Of a DNA stretch of 64,000 nucleotides, positions 45,525 to 54,324 are shown piece by piece (position 1 is the first letter of the stretch; every line of letters starts with the position of its first letter). This DNA is from JAAYJM01 sp964498585. GTDB lineage: Bacteria > Bacteroidota > Ignavibacteria > Kapaibacteriales > UBA2268. Below the pieces are notes generated by a model. That model was not told the origin of the DNA, did no database searches, and saw only the letters and a list, made by a program, of their open reading frames with translations. The stretch covers positions 42,464-106,463 of the forward strand of contig CAZCHH010000001.1 in the NCBI GenBank assembly GCA_964498585.1. The letters are read 5' to 3'. A program made the position numbers and the translations under genes.

Positions 45525-46403
45525 TTAGTCTTCTAAAAATCCAAATACACCTTTTTGATAATCTTCGTAAGCTTGGATTATTTCTGCTTCAGTATTCATT
45601 AGAAAAGGTCCGTAAGGAAATAATTCTTCATTTATCGGTTCACCGCTCATCACTAAAACAGTTGATTTTTCAATTGATTCAATTTCAATATCATTGGCTT
45701 TATTTTCGAATAAAACGAACTGGTCTGTGTTTGCAGTTTCAGAATTATTTATTTTAACATTTCCTTCAATTATTAAAATGCCAGTATTGTGATTTTCATC
45801 GAAATTAAAATTAATTCTTGCATTTTCTTCTAATTTTACATCAAATAAATTTATTGGAGTAAAAGAATACGCAGGTCCCTTAACCGATTTGTATTCACCT
45901 GCAATTATATTGACTAAGCCACTATTATTATCTAAAATACATTTTCCCATCAATGAATTTGGGATTTCCTGATATTTTGGTTCAGTCATTTTAAATTTTG
46001 CAGGTAAGTTAACCCAGAGCTGCACCATTTGGAAATCACCTCCTTTTTCTACATAGCTGTTTTCGTGGTATTCTTTATGTAAAATTGCTTTTCCGGCAGT
46101 CATCCATTGAACATCACCCTGTGAAATAACTCCCCCGTTTCCTGCGCTATCGTGATGAGCAATCTTACCGTGATATGCTATTGTAACGGTTTCCAGACCT
46201 CTGTGTGGATGCACTCCTACTCCTCTTTTCTCATTAGATGGTGGATAAGTCATTTTTGCATTATAATCAAGCAAAAAGAATGGACTCATACGATAGCTTG
46301 ATTTCAAAGCGCGTGGAAAAAAATTATGTACTCTAAATCCATTGCCAACCCAATGATATGGAGGAGGATTTAGTATCAGTTCTATTGGTTTGTAGTTCGG
46401 CAT
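45525..46403 (-). CDS. pirin family protein
   Basis: 292 aa, bicupin fold. The N-terminal cupin holds the metal site: GVGVHPHRGLETVTIAYHG, HHDSAGNGGVISQGDVQWM and the Glu of HKEYHEN. The C-terminal cupin (about 175-285) is the pirin C domain. Bacterial pirins include quercetin 2,3-dioxygenases; the substrate here is not known. Divergent from the acylphosphatase gene. Confidence 0.93.
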   Translation of the reverse strand: MPNYKPIELILNPPPYHWVGNGFRVHNFFPRALKSSYRMSPFFLLDYNAKMTYPPSNEKRGVGVHPHRGLETVTIAYHGKIAHHDSAGNGGVISQGDVQWMTAGKAILHKEYHENSYVEKGGDFQMVQLWVNLPAKFKMTEPKYQEIPNSLMGKCILDNNSGLVNIIAGEYKSVKGPAYSFTPINLFDVKLEENARINFNFDENHNTGILIIEGNVKINNSETANTDQFVLFENKANDIEIESIEKSTVLVMSGEPINEELFPYGPFLMNTEAEIIQAYEDYQKGVFGFLED

Positions 46404-46597
46404 ATTTATTTATTATTAATTTGAATTTAAATATATTGATAAAACGTTATAGTTCAATTATTATTTGTATATTACATTCAATATAATATATCACATCAAA
46501 ATTTGAATAATTAAATTCACAAATATTTTATACGAATTATTGCATATTTTATATTTTGTAAGTATTTTTGTTAAAGTAGTATTAATTTTTTTAAAAA

Positions 46598-46867
46598 ATG
46601 AAAAAAGTAAAAATAATAGTTAAAGGTTTTGTTCAGGGGGTCGGATTCCGTTATTTTATCTATCGGAACGCACAGGCACTGAATTTATCCGGCTATGCAA
46701 AAAACCTTATAAATGGTAATGTTGAGGTATTATTAGAAGGAGATGATAATAATGTTGATGAAATGATAAGTATCCTAAAGCAAGGACCTTCACGTTCTAT
46801 TGTAAATTCAATTGAATTGGACTATAGTGATTTTAAGGGAGAGTATATCGGCTTCAGTATTCTTTAA
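46598..46867 (+). CDS. acyP: acylphosphatase
   Basis: 89 aa, the usual size. VKGFVQGVGFRYFIYR contains the phosphate-binding loop with the catalytic Arg, and the catalytic Asn lies in GYAKNLINGNVEV. It hydrolyses carboxyl-phosphate bonds of acyl phosphates in the cytoplasm. A monocistronic unit followed by a hairpin. Confidence 0.95.
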   Translation: MKKVKIIVKGFVQGVGFRYFIYRNAQALNLSGYAKNLINGNVEVLLEGDDNNVDEMISILKQGPSRSIVNSIELDYSDFKGEYIGFSIL

Positions 46868-46902
46868 TTTTTTTTAATTTCTATTATTTACTTTTTTTTC
46901 CT

Positions 46903-46927
46903 CCTTCCCAAGTTGCTCTTGGGAAGG
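46903..46927. repeat. 10-bp hairpin, copy of the 32557 element
   Basis: CCTTCCCAAG (46903-46912) pairs with CTTGGGAAGG (46918-46927). Preceded by a T-rich stretch after acyP. May terminate transcription but is also a dispersed repeat. Confidence 0.6.
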
Positions 46928-46974
46928 CAACTTTCACTAAAGCTATGCTTTTACTCATCATTCAAAAAAAATAT

Positions 46975-47396
46975 ATGAAAAATCCAATTTATCCATTCTT
47001 GTGGTTTGATGGACAAGCTAAAGAAGCAGCAGAATATTACTGCTTAATTTTAAGCATTCTAATATTTTAGAAGAAAGCCCTGTTGTTATTTCTTTTGAAA
47101 TAAATAGCAATAAGTTTGTGGCTCTTAATGGGAGAAGCAAAAATAAATTCAATGAATCAATTTCTTTTGTTGTAGAATGCATTGACCAAGAAGAAATTGA
47201 TTATTATTGGAGTTAATTTTGTGATGGTGATAAAGAAAGTTACTGTGGCTGGCTTAAAGATAAATTTGGTATTTCCTGGCAGATTATACCAGCTATTTTA
47301 TCAGATTTAATGAAAGATTCTGAGAAAGCAGATAGGATTTTTAAATTTATGTCAAACATTAGAAAATTTCATATTGACGATTTATTGAATGTATAA
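46975..47396 (+). pseudogene. decayed PhnB-like VOC-superfamily protein gene
   Basis: From ATG 46975 the frame reads MKNPIYPFLWFDGQAKEAAEYYC, a clear PhnB/VOC start, but then shifts frame near 47045. In the new frame come EESPVVISFEINSNKFVALN and SISFVVECIDQEE. An internal TAA at about 47215 follows YYWS. After it, the typical CGWLKDKFGISWQIIP and a C-terminal ADRIFKFMSNIRKFHIDDL continue to a stop at 47396. A roughly 20-residue stretch after the first helix also seems missing. Intact homologues are about 140-160 aa. The combination of frameshift, deletion and stop argues for a real pseudogene rather than one sequencing error. Confidence 0.8.
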
Positions 47397-47547
47397 TCTT
47401 ATAATTTCAAAACTCCTTGCCAAATCACAAAATTAAGGATTTAGAAAGATTACATCCATTTGACATTTTCGCAGATAATTAATTACCAGTTAATTTTTTC
47501 TTTGTTATTTAAATAGTTATTTACAAATTAATTAATCAACTTACTTA

Positions 47548-48417
47548 ATGAAATACTTATTATTATTCATATTATCAACAAATTTAGCTTTTTCAGAGTA
47601 CTCAATCAAAACTATTGATACTGTATATAGTTTCAGTCCCGGAGAAGGACAAAACTTCGGACAATCAAGCGAGTTTTACCCAAAAAATGTTTTTGGATTT
47701 CCAGATACAAATGCAACAATAAACATTCCTTCAGCTAATGAAATCCAGATATTATCTTTGGGATTTGGTGGAGAAATAACAATAGGAATTAAAAATACGA
47801 AAATACTTAATGGCGAAGGTATTGATTTTACAATATTTGAAAATGTATTTTTAAATCCTGCAATAAATAAATATTTTGTTGAACCGGCTAAAGTTGCTGT
47901 GAGTAAAGATGGCATCAACTATTTTGAGTTTCCTTTCGATTCTACTACCCTTGATGGTTGCGCTGGTACTTTCCCGACAGTTGGAAAAGCAAACCCGTTT
48001 ACTCCTGCAAATTGTGGAGGAAATGGTTTCGATATAGAAGATTTAGGGCTTGATTATATTACTCATATAAAAATTACTGATATTTCAAAAATTGTTTTCG
48101 AAAATCCTTCTCATATTTATTATGATGTTACTATTTCCGGATTTGATTTAGATGCAGTAGTTGCATGGTTTACTGAGGATATTATTAACTCTGTCAGCGA
48201 TTTGAAATTTTCAGATTATTTTAAAGTATATTCAGATTATATTGAAATTTCTGCAAATATTTATAATAAAGATAATAATATTTCTATTTATAATCTTTTG
48301 GGAAATATTGTTTTAAATGAAAACAGCAATTCAAGAATAATAAATATTTCAAATTTAAATACTGGAATATATTTTTTGAGAATTAATTATGAATTATTTA
48401 AATTTATAAAATATTAG
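47548..48417 (+). CDS. T9SS-exported cell-surface protein
   Basis: 289 aa. Signal peptide 1-16 (LSTNLAFS). The beta-rich body (about 20-210) has SPGEGQNFGQSSEFYPKNVF, LSLGFGGEITIGI and FTIFENVFLNP, as in a group of Bacteroidota surface proteins with unknown ligands. The C-terminal part (KVYSDYIEISANIYN, NISIYNLLGNIVLN, NTGIYFLRI) is a short, degenerate T9SS sorting domain lacking the YPNP motif. Export by T9SS is therefore likely but less sure than for the others. Confidence 0.72.
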   Translation: MKYLLLFILSTNLAFSEYSIKTIDTVYSFSPGEGQNFGQSSEFYPKNVFGFPDTNATINIPSANEIQILSLGFGGEITIGIKNTKILNGEGIDFTIFENVFLNPAINKYFVEPAKVAVSKDGINYFEFPFDSTTLDGCAGTFPTVGKANPFTPANCGGNGFDIEDLGLDYITHIKITDISKIVFENPSHIYYDVTISGFDLDAVVAWFTEDIINSVSDLKFSDYFKVYSDYIEISANIYNKDNNISIYNLLGNIVLNENSNSRIINISNLNTGIYFLRINYELFKFIKY

Positions 48418-48680
48418 ACAATTTTATTATATAAAAAGAATAAGGAATATTAACAATTCTATTAATACTTAAGATTAAAGAATTCAATAAATTGTAAATC
48501 TGAATTTAGATAAAGCATTTGAGATACCTATCTTCGTTTCTGATTGACAGACAAAATTGGATTTATAAAATAACTTTTTAATAAAAAGTTATTGCTTTTC
48601 TATATAATTACTTATAATTAATATATCTTTATCTAAACTACTAATATAATTGAGAAAAACAAAAAATTTATAAATATTAT

Positions 48681-48711
48681 TTTGAAATTACAAAATAATT
48701 ATATAATTTTG
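48681..48711 (+). promoter_or_regulatory. consensus promoter of the L31-S18 ribosomal cluster
   Basis: TTTG (48681-48684), 19-bp spacer, TAATTTTG (48704-48711), 31 bp before ATG 48743. The short leader contains TTCTAA/TTAGAA (48715-48720 and 48727-48732). The rest of the 325-bp gap 48418-48742 is A/T-rich with no gene. Confidence 0.75.
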
Positions 48712-48742
48712 TAATTCTAAAATATATTAGAAAGAAAAAAAA

Positions 48743-48916
48743 ATGGCAAAACAACAAACTTTTGGCGACAAATTAAAAAAGAAAAAACAATCAAACCTTG
48801 GATTGAATGTAAAAGTAATAAAAGGAATGAACACAGACAAAGGTTCATTATTTTATCTTGAGCGTTTTGTCAAGGTAAAAGATGCTTCTGAAATTGAAAA
48901 AATTGACATATCATAA
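48743..48916 (+). CDS. small basic protein encoded upstream of L31 and S18
   Basis: 57 aa: it begins MAKQQTFGDKLKKKKQSN and continues with VKVIKGMNTDKGSLFYLERF. It is Lys-rich and the right size for a ribosomal or ribosome-associated protein. It is the first gene after a consensus promoter, and 11 nt separate its stop from rpmE. I cannot assign a family; it may be a lineage-specific ribosomal subunit component or an assembly factor. The stop codon and flanks show no decay. Confidence 0.7.
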   Translation: MAKQQTFGDKLKKKKQSNLGLNVKVIKGMNTDKGSLFYLERFVKVKDASEIEKIDIS

Positions 48917-48927
48917 TAAGGGTAAAA

Positions 48928-49164
48928 ATGAAAAAAGGAATTCATCCATATTATCATACAGTCGAAATAGTTATGACTGATGGTTCATCATTTAAAACAC
49001 GTTCCTGTTATAAAGCAGACAAAATGGTTCTTGACATTGACTCTAAATCTCATCCATTTTTTACAGGTAAACAAGTATTGGTAGATACTGCAGGTAGAGT
49101 AGATAGATTTAAGAAACGCTTCGAAAAAACACAACAAATTAGAGAAATAAGGAGTAAAGTATGA
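48928..49164 (+). CDS. rpmE: 50S ribosomal protein L31
   Basis: 78 aa. MKKGIHPYYHTVEIVMTDGS and HPFFTGKQVLVDTAGRVDRF are the L31 signatures. It lacks the Cys-x2-Cys zinc ligands of zinc-binding L31 (only one Cys, in RSCYKADK), so it is a zinc-independent form. The stop overlaps the rpsR start by 4 nt (ATGA). Confidence 0.94.
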   Translation: MKKGIHPYYHTVEIVMTDGSSFKTRSCYKADKMVLDIDSKSHPFFTGKQVLVDTAGRVDRFKKRFEKTQQIREIRSKV

Positions 49165-49433
49165 TTCAGAGCAGTATTCACCCAATGCAAACAGGAAATA
49201 CTTTCCGACCCAATAAGAAAACAATTAAAAAGAAACATAATCCTTTAAGACAATCTCGCGTTATTGATTATCTTAATCCAAAATTTCTTGGTAGATTCAC
49301 TAACGACCAGGGAAAAATTTTACCGAGAAGGATTACTGGGCTTTCTGCATATCAGCAAAGACAAATAGCAAAGGCAATTCGATTCGCAAGACATCTTGCT
49401 CTTATTCCTTTTGTTGCTCAAGATGTTTCTTAA
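49161..49433 (+). CDS. rpsR: 30S ribosomal protein S18
   Basis: 90 aa. The S18 core is VIDYLNPKFLGRFTNDQGKI, PRRITGLSAYQQRQIAKAI and RFARHLALIPFV. It starts inside the rpmE stop (4-nt overlap) and ends at a strong terminator. In most bacteria rpsR lies between rpsF and rplI; here those two are adjacent at 21 kb without it. Confidence 0.95.
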   Translation: MIQSSIHPMQTGNTFRPNKKTIKKKHNPLRQSRVIDYLNPKFLGRFTNDQGKILPRRITGLSAYQQRQIAKAIRFARHLALIPFVAQDVS

Positions 49434-49452
49434 TAAATTTAAAAATATCTTT

Positions 49453-49490
49453 TAAAAAGTCCAATTTGTAATCTGAATTGGACTTTTTTT
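49453..49490 (+). terminator. terminator of the L31-S18 cluster
   Basis: AAAAAGTCCAATT (49453-49465) pairs with AATTGGACTTTTT (49475-49487), 13 bp perfect, followed by more T residues. Confidence 0.9.
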
Positions 49491-49630
49491 TTAATTCTAA
49501 TTTCATTAATGCATCTGTTCATTAGAGGAATACAATCATCATTAGTATTATTCGCATTAACATTGATAAAAAATGTAAAATCAGATGGCTTTGAAGTATA
49601 AATTCCCTTTTTAATCTCCAAAAAAATCCC

Positions 49631-49638
49631 TAATTTTG
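49631..49638 (+). promoter_or_regulatory. -7 box of the crcB promoter
   Basis: TAATTTTG, consensus. The predicted transcription start (about 49644) lies exactly at the start of the fluoride riboswitch. No convincing -33 TTTG at the usual distance. Confidence 0.55.
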
Positions 49639-49644
49639 TAAATG

Positions 49645-49697
49645 AAAAGGTGATGGGGTTCGCCTTAACCGTCAAAATGACTAATAACTCCTACTAC
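49645..49697 (+). promoter_or_regulatory. fluoride riboswitch (crcB motif)
   Basis: GGTGATGGGGTTCGCC, then TTAACCG and CTAATAACTCCTAC match the conserved crcB motif: the first stem-loop, the pseudoknot strands and the terminal CTCCTAC. Directly downstream, ACTCC (49687-49691) can pair with GGAGT (49715-49719), which contains the ribosome binding site of crcB. This suggests translational control: fluoride binding to the aptamer would free the site. The aptamer is known to form a pseudoknot around fluoride and Mg2+. The open frame that reads through the motif (GTG 49650) is not coding. Confidence 0.9.
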
Positions 49698-49724
49698 GAT
49701 TTTTTTTATTTCTGGGAGTATTCT

Positions 49725-50108
49725 TTGTTTAAACAAGTATTAATTGTAGGTATTGCTGGTCTTATTGGCACCGTTTCAAGATTTCTTTCCAATCACATAA
49801 TTCATAAATATTTTATAACAAGTTTTCCGATTGGCTCTTTGTTAGTTAATCTGATTGGTTGCTTCCTAATTGGCTTTTTCCTTGGGCTTTTCGAAAAGGG
49901 AAACCTGGTTTCTGCTGATTTAAAGCTATTTCTTACTGTCGGTTTTTGTGGTGGTTTCACAACCTTTTCTACTTTTTCTAATGATTCAATCAATCTTTAC
50001 AATAATTCCGATTTTCTTAATCTTATGATGTATATTGGTGCAAGTATTTTTGCCGGAATTTTTATGACTTTTCTTGGTAAATTGAGTATTGACTGGATTT
50101 TAAAATAA
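49725..50108 (+). CDS. crcB: fluoride efflux channel CrcB/Fluc
   Basis: 127 aa with four transmembrane helices (VLIVGIAGLIGTVSRFL, FPIGSLLVNLIGCFLIGFFL, LFLTVGFCGGFTTFSTFSND and the last, LMMYIGASIFAGIFM). The GFCGGFTTFSTF motif with its Phe box lines the fluoride path; the protein works as an antiparallel dimer. I set the start at TTG 49725, preceded by GGGAG with a 6-nt gap. The longer frame from 49650 is encoded by the riboswitch, and its 25 extra residues are not family-like. Regulated by the fluoride riboswitch. bshC follows 7 nt later, likely the same transcript. Confidence 0.92.
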   Translation: MFKQVLIVGIAGLIGTVSRFLSNHIIHKYFITSFPIGSLLVNLIGCFLIGFFLGLFEKGNLVSADLKLFLTVGFCGGFTTFSTFSNDSINLYNNSDFLNLMMYIGASIFAGIFMTFLGKLSIDWILK

Positions 50109-50115
50109 ATAAACT

Positions 50116-51741
50116 ATGCAAATAATAGAAAAAATAAATATTAAAGAATTAAATGGATTTTCTAAAATTTTTAATGATTTTGTTAATAATTATGAATTCA
50201 TTAAAAACAGATTTCCAAATAATCAAAATTTAAATAGTAATTTTTTAAATGTAAAAGCAAATTCATTTAAAAATAGGAATAAACTCATTGATATTATAAA
50301 ACAATCAATGAATTGCATATCGCTTTCTGAAAAGCAAAATATTAATTTAGAAAAAATTGAACAAAACAATACATTAACGGTTACAACTGGGCAACAGGTC
50401 GGATTCCTTGGCGGTTCGTTATATACTTTTTTGAAAATCAGCAGTGCAATAAGCTATTCAAAAAAATTAAAAGAAAATCACGCTGATTATAATTTTATAC
50501 CAGTTTTTTGGATTGAAGATAACGACCACGATATGCTCGAAGCATCGCTGGCAGTTTTATTAGATAAAGCATATAATTTAAAACATTTCTTTTGTTCTGA
50601 TGATTTAAGCAAAGAAGACATTACTCCAGTTTCAGAAAAGGTCTTTAATCAAAGCATAGTAGCAATTATTCAGAATATTTCTTATGTTTTAAAGGATTTG
50701 CCTTATTTTCATGAAATAAAAGAAAATATAGAAAAATTTTATCAAGAAGGAAATCCATGGACTGAAGCGTTTATTAAGTTGCTTCAAGAGTTTTTTGCTG
50801 AATCCGGCATTCTGTTTCTTCGCGCATCTGTTGCAAGAAAATCCGGTGCTTTTGCTGAAGTAATTAAAAAGGAGCTATCTGAAATTGGATTTTCTCACAA
50901 AATAATTGAAAAAGGAAATGCAAAATTACTTGAAAACGGTTACAAATTGCAAGCACGCTCATTTATTTTAAATCTTTTTTATCATCAGGGCGATAATAGA
51001 CACAAAATAAGATTTAATGCAGATTTGAATACTTTTCAGTTTGAAGATAAAAATTTAAATTTGACCGAGTTGCAGGATTTATCTGCAAAGTATCCGGAAA
51101 ACTTTTCACCAAGCGTTCTTTTAAGAAATATCTGTCAGGATTACATTTTGCCAAACGTTGCTTATATCGGAGGACCGAGCGAGCTTAGTTATTCAGCTCA
51201 GCTTCCTGAACTCTACTCTGCTTTTCAAATTGATATGCCAGCTTTTATTCCAAGGCACTTTGCAAGTTTTCTAAATTTAAATTTATTGAGGAAAATTGAG
51301 AAGTATAATCTAAATCCGTCTTTTTTTATGAAAAACTGGACAGATGTTGAAAAGGAAATTAAGCAACAATTTAGCAATAATCAGGTTATTTCTGAATTAA
51401 ATTCAATAAGTGAAAATCTTGAAGAAAAATTTGAAGAATTAAAAAAAGAAATTGGAGAAATCGAAAGTTCATTAATCAATTCAAGTGGAGTAGCACTTCA
51501 TCAAATCCAAAAAAGTATAGAAGAATTAAAGAAAAAAACTCAAAATGCAATTCTAAAAAAATCTGAACTAATTAACGATACATATAAAAAGATTTCAAAT
51601 TTCTTATATCCAGAAAACACATTTCAGGAACGAATGATTTCACCACTTTATTTTGCTTGCATTTATGGCAGAGAAAAATTCAAATATTTATTGAGTGAAA
51701 TAGCTAAAGAAGATGAGGTTTGCCATCAGATTGTATGTTAG
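50116..51741 (+). CDS. bshC: putative cysteine ligase BshC (bacillithiol biosynthesis)
   Basis: 541 aa, the family length. Adds cysteine to GlcN-malate in the last step of bacillithiol synthesis. Signatures: LTVTTGQQVGFLGGSLYTF, VFWIEDNDHDMLE, HFASFLNLN and the pocket YIGGPSELSYSAQLPELY. A C-terminal coiled-coil (about 435-510) follows. BshA and BshB are not in the window. The spacing to crcB suggests co-transcription with the fluoride exporter. Confidence 0.95.
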   Translation: MQIIEKINIKELNGFSKIFNDFVNNYEFIKNRFPNNQNLNSNFLNVKANSFKNRNKLIDIIKQSMNCISLSEKQNINLEKIEQNNTLTVTTGQQVGFLGGSLYTFLKISSAISYSKKLKENHADYNFIPVFWIEDNDHDMLEASLAVLLDKAYNLKHFFCSDDLSKEDITPVSEKVFNQSIVAIIQNISYVLKDLPYFHEIKENIEKFYQEGNPWTEAFIKLLQEFFAESGILFLRASVARKSGAFAEVIKKELSEIGFSHKIIEKGNAKLLENGYKLQARSFILNLFYHQGDNRHKIRFNADLNTFQFEDKNLNLTELQDLSAKYPENFSPSVLLRNICQDYILPNVAYIGGPSELSYSAQLPELYSAFQIDMPAFIPRHFASFLNLNLLRKIEKYNLNPSFFMKNWTDVEKEIKQQFSNNQVISELNSISENLEEKFEELKKEIGEIESSLINSSGVALHQIQKSIEELKKKTQNAILKKSELINDTYKKISNFLYPENTFQERMISPLYFACIYGREKFKYLLSEIAKEDEVCHQIVC

Positions 51742-51806
51742 ACAGAATAAACAACTGCATAACTTAAGATCTCCATATCCTCGTAGTTTGTTATTCCGCA
51801 TACTTC

Positions 51807-51885
51807 TTATTCTGAAGCGTAGCAAAGAATCTCACAACTACTTGTTACCACAGAGCTTGAGATTCTTCGTTGCGCTCAGAATGAA
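51807..51885. repeat. imperfect inverted repeat of the CTTCG/CGAAG dispersed family
   Basis: TTATTCTGAAGCGTAGCAAA starts the left arm (51807-51834); TGAGATTCTTCGTTGCGCTC starts the right arm (51858-51885). Part of the 526-bp gap 51742-52267, which otherwise has no gene. A -7 box TAATTTTG at 52234-52241 probably serves the ABC exporter gene. Confidence 0.65.
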
Positions 51886-52267
51886 AACTTTTTGCGATAA
51901 TTAGCAAAATTCAGAACTACTTGCTCCATAAGGAAAATAAAGTAGTTAAGAGATTTGCCTTGTAAAGAATGATTTCGCTTTTTTCTGCTAAATAAATTTT
52001 GGTGTTACTCTAATTATTAGAATAACTCCCAAATTTATTTAAGAGAGAAATGGTTATCTTTTTATTTAGAATAATTATTGAATTTCAGAATTATATTTAT
52101 TACGAAATAAAAACTACGAAGGTGCAGGAGTTATGAATCTATTTTATTCAAGTTACATTGCTCATATAGGAAAATGCGTAAATTGAATTATTAATTTATT
52201 TCCTTTTTATCAACATTAAATTAGAAAAAATCTTAATTTTGTTTTTATATTTTTAATATTGGAATAA

Positions 52268-54040
52268 ATGAAATCAATGCATCAAGATGAAGAATACAGA
52301 CAGATAGATATTAAGCTACTCAAAAGATTAATCATATATTTAAAACCATATAAATGGCAAACTTACCTTGCAATTTTTTTAACAATTCTTGCTTCCGCAC
52401 TTTTCCCGTTTCGTCCTTATTTAATCAAAATTGCAATAGACGATTATATCTCTATTGCCGATTGGAACGGTCTTTTAAATATAATTCTTCTTATTTTTTC
52501 TGTTTTAATAATAAACGGAGTTTTGCAGTTTGCGCAAACCTATCTGATGCAGTGGGTCGGTCAAAACGTACTTTTAAGTATTCGGCAAAATCTTTTCACT
52601 CATATTCAAAAATTATCTTTAAAATTTTTCGATAAAAATCCCGTTGGACGCTTGGTTACCCGCGTTACAAATGACGTTGAAGTGCTTAATGAGCTGTTTT
52701 CCAGCGGAGTTGTGATGATTATAGCGGATTTACTGCTTATTGGCTGGATAATAGCTTATATGTTTTTTATTAATGTTGAACTTTCTTTGCTTACTCTAAC
52801 TATTCTACCGGTTCTAATTGCTGTTACTTTTATTTTTAAAACAAAAGTGCGTGTTGTATTTCGTGATATAAGAAAAACAGTTGCTCAACTGAACTCTGCA
52901 TTCAATGAATTTATTACAGGAATTTCAACTGTAAAGCAATTCACTCAGGAAGAAGAGCAGTTCGGAAAGTATGATGAAACAAATATCGTTCATAGAAACT
53001 TATGGCTCAAATCCGTCTTTTATTATGCAGTTTTCTTTCCAATAATCGAAATGCTAAGCACAATTGTTCTTGGTATAATTATCTGGTATTCTGCAGAAAA
53101 CATTCTGTCCGGCTATATGACTATAGGAATTTTGATTGCTTTTCTTCAGTATGCAGAAATGTTTTTCAGACCAATTCGTGATTTGACAGAAAAATTTACT
53201 ACGCTCCAAAGTGCTATGGCAAGCTCAGAGAGAATTTTCGGTTTGCTTGATACTGAAGAAAAAATTCCTGAAAAAGAAAATGCTAAGGAATTTAATGAAT
53301 TTAAAAAAGCAATTGAATTTAAAAATATTAATTTCAGTTATGACGGCGATAAAAAGGTTTTAGAAAATATCTCATTCGAAGTGAAAATAGGGGAGAAGCT
53401 GGCTATTGTTGGCGCGACTGGCTCAGGAAAAACCACAATTATTAATTTGTTAAGCAGATTTTATGATTTTAATGATGGCAAAATACTTATTGACAGCACG
53501 GACATTAAAGAATTTAAAATAAGCAGTTTAAGAGAGAAAATTGCAATAATTCAGCAAGATGTATTTTTATTTTCAAGAACAATTTACGAAAACATATTTT
53601 TAAAAGACGTTCCTAAGGACATTGAGACAGCAAAAGAAGAAATAAACAAATATGGAATTGGTTGCATTCTTGACAGCTTCAGCGATATTTTCCATACCAA
53701 ACTTGCAGAACGCGGCGCTACTTTATCTTCAGGGCAAAGGCAGCTAATCTCGATTTGCAGGGCATTGGTCGCTAATCCGGAAATACTTATTTTAGATGAA
53801 GCAACTTCAAATATTGATTCTAAAACCGAGCAAATAATTGTAACGCTTTTAAACGAACTTTTAGCTGGAAGAACCGCTATTATTATAGCTCATCGTCTTT
53901 CTACAATAAAAAATGCTGATAGGATTTTAGTTCTTCATCACGGAAAAATAAATGACATTGGTACTCACGAAGAATTAATTAATAAAGATGGACTTTATGC
54001 AAAACTCTATCGCTTGCAGATGTTTAAAGAAAAGCAGTAA
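52268..54040 (+). CDS. ABC exporter, fused permease and ATPase (MsbA-like group)
   Basis: 590 aa half-transporter. Six transmembrane helices lie at about 30-320 (with the typical FFDKNPVGRLVTRVTNDVE loop). The nucleotide-binding domain (about 345-590) has Walker A GATGSGKT (382-389), Q-loop IQQDVFLFS, signature LSSGQ (486-490), Walker B ILILDEATSNID and the His switch IIIAHRLSTI. It forms a dimer in the inner membrane. The substrate (lipid, peptide or drug) cannot be told from sequence. No partner half-transporter gene is nearby, so a homodimer is likely. Confidence 0.92.
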   Translation: MKSMHQDEEYRQIDIKLLKRLIIYLKPYKWQTYLAIFLTILASALFPFRPYLIKIAIDDYISIADWNGLLNIILLIFSVLIINGVLQFAQTYLMQWVGQNVLLSIRQNLFTHIQKLSLKFFDKNPVGRLVTRVTNDVEVLNELFSSGVVMIIADLLLIGWIIAYMFFINVELSLLTLTILPVLIAVTFIFKTKVRVVFRDIRKTVAQLNSAFNEFITGISTVKQFTQEEEQFGKYDETNIVHRNLWLKSVFYYAVFFPIIEMLSTIVLGIIIWYSAENILSGYMTIGILIAFLQYAEMFFRPIRDLTEKFTTLQSAMASSERIFGLLDTEEKIPEKENAKEFNEFKKAIEFKNINFSYDGDKKVLENISFEVKIGEKLAIVGATGSGKTTIINLLSRFYDFNDGKILIDSTDIKEFKISSLREKIAIIQQDVFLFSRTIYENIFLKDVPKDIETAKEEINKYGIGCILDSFSDIFHTKLAERGATLSSGQRQLISICRALVANPEILILDEATSNIDSKTEQIIVTLLNELLAGRTAIIIAHRLSTIKNADRILVLHHGKINDIGTHEELINKDGLYAKLYRLQMFKEKQ

Positions 54041-54041
54041 A

Positions 54042-54110
54042 TTCGCAAAGCTACGGGAAACTTGTGTGGAAGTGAAAAAAGTCTTGCGAACAACTTGTTG
54101 TTCGCATGAA
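54042..54110. repeat. dispersed palindromic repeat (copy of 6391 element)
   Basis: TTCGCAAAGCTACGGGAAAC at its start, ending in the perfect dyad GCGAACAACttGTTGTTCGC (54086-54105). It starts at the ABC exporter stop. Confidence 0.65.
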
Positions 54111-54140
54111 TTGAAAAAATAAAAAAATTTTATTTTTTTC

Positions 54141-54324
54141 TTGCATATTTCATTTTTATTTTTTACATTACAATCGTTGAAATAATCAAGAAATAAAATA
54201 GATAAAGAAAAAGGAATAGTATTTTTAAAATATAGAAAAAAATCCCCCGCCTTTTGGAACTTGACACTTTAAAAAGCAGGGGAAAATTAATAAATTAATT
54301 TATATACTAATTTACGAGGTTTTT
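54141..54324 (+). promoter_or_regulatory. shared promoter and leader, copy A
   Basis: TTG (54141) and TACATT (54164) are spaced 20 bp, then TTGAAATAATCAAGAAA. A hairpin CCCCCGCC/GCAGGGG (54244-54282) and TAATTTACGAGGTTTTT just before ATG 54325 (GAGG is the ribosome binding site) complete it. The whole block is closely conserved at 57352-57533 and 59968-60143. Confidence 0.75.

Noticed and set aside
49650..49724. Upstream in-frame extension of crcB
   Set aside because: It is encoded by the fluoride riboswitch sequence; the family-like protein starts at TTG 49725 behind a Shine-Dalgarno.
51713..51904. 63-codon open frame after bshC
   Set aside because: Overlaps the bshC end and a palindromic repeat.
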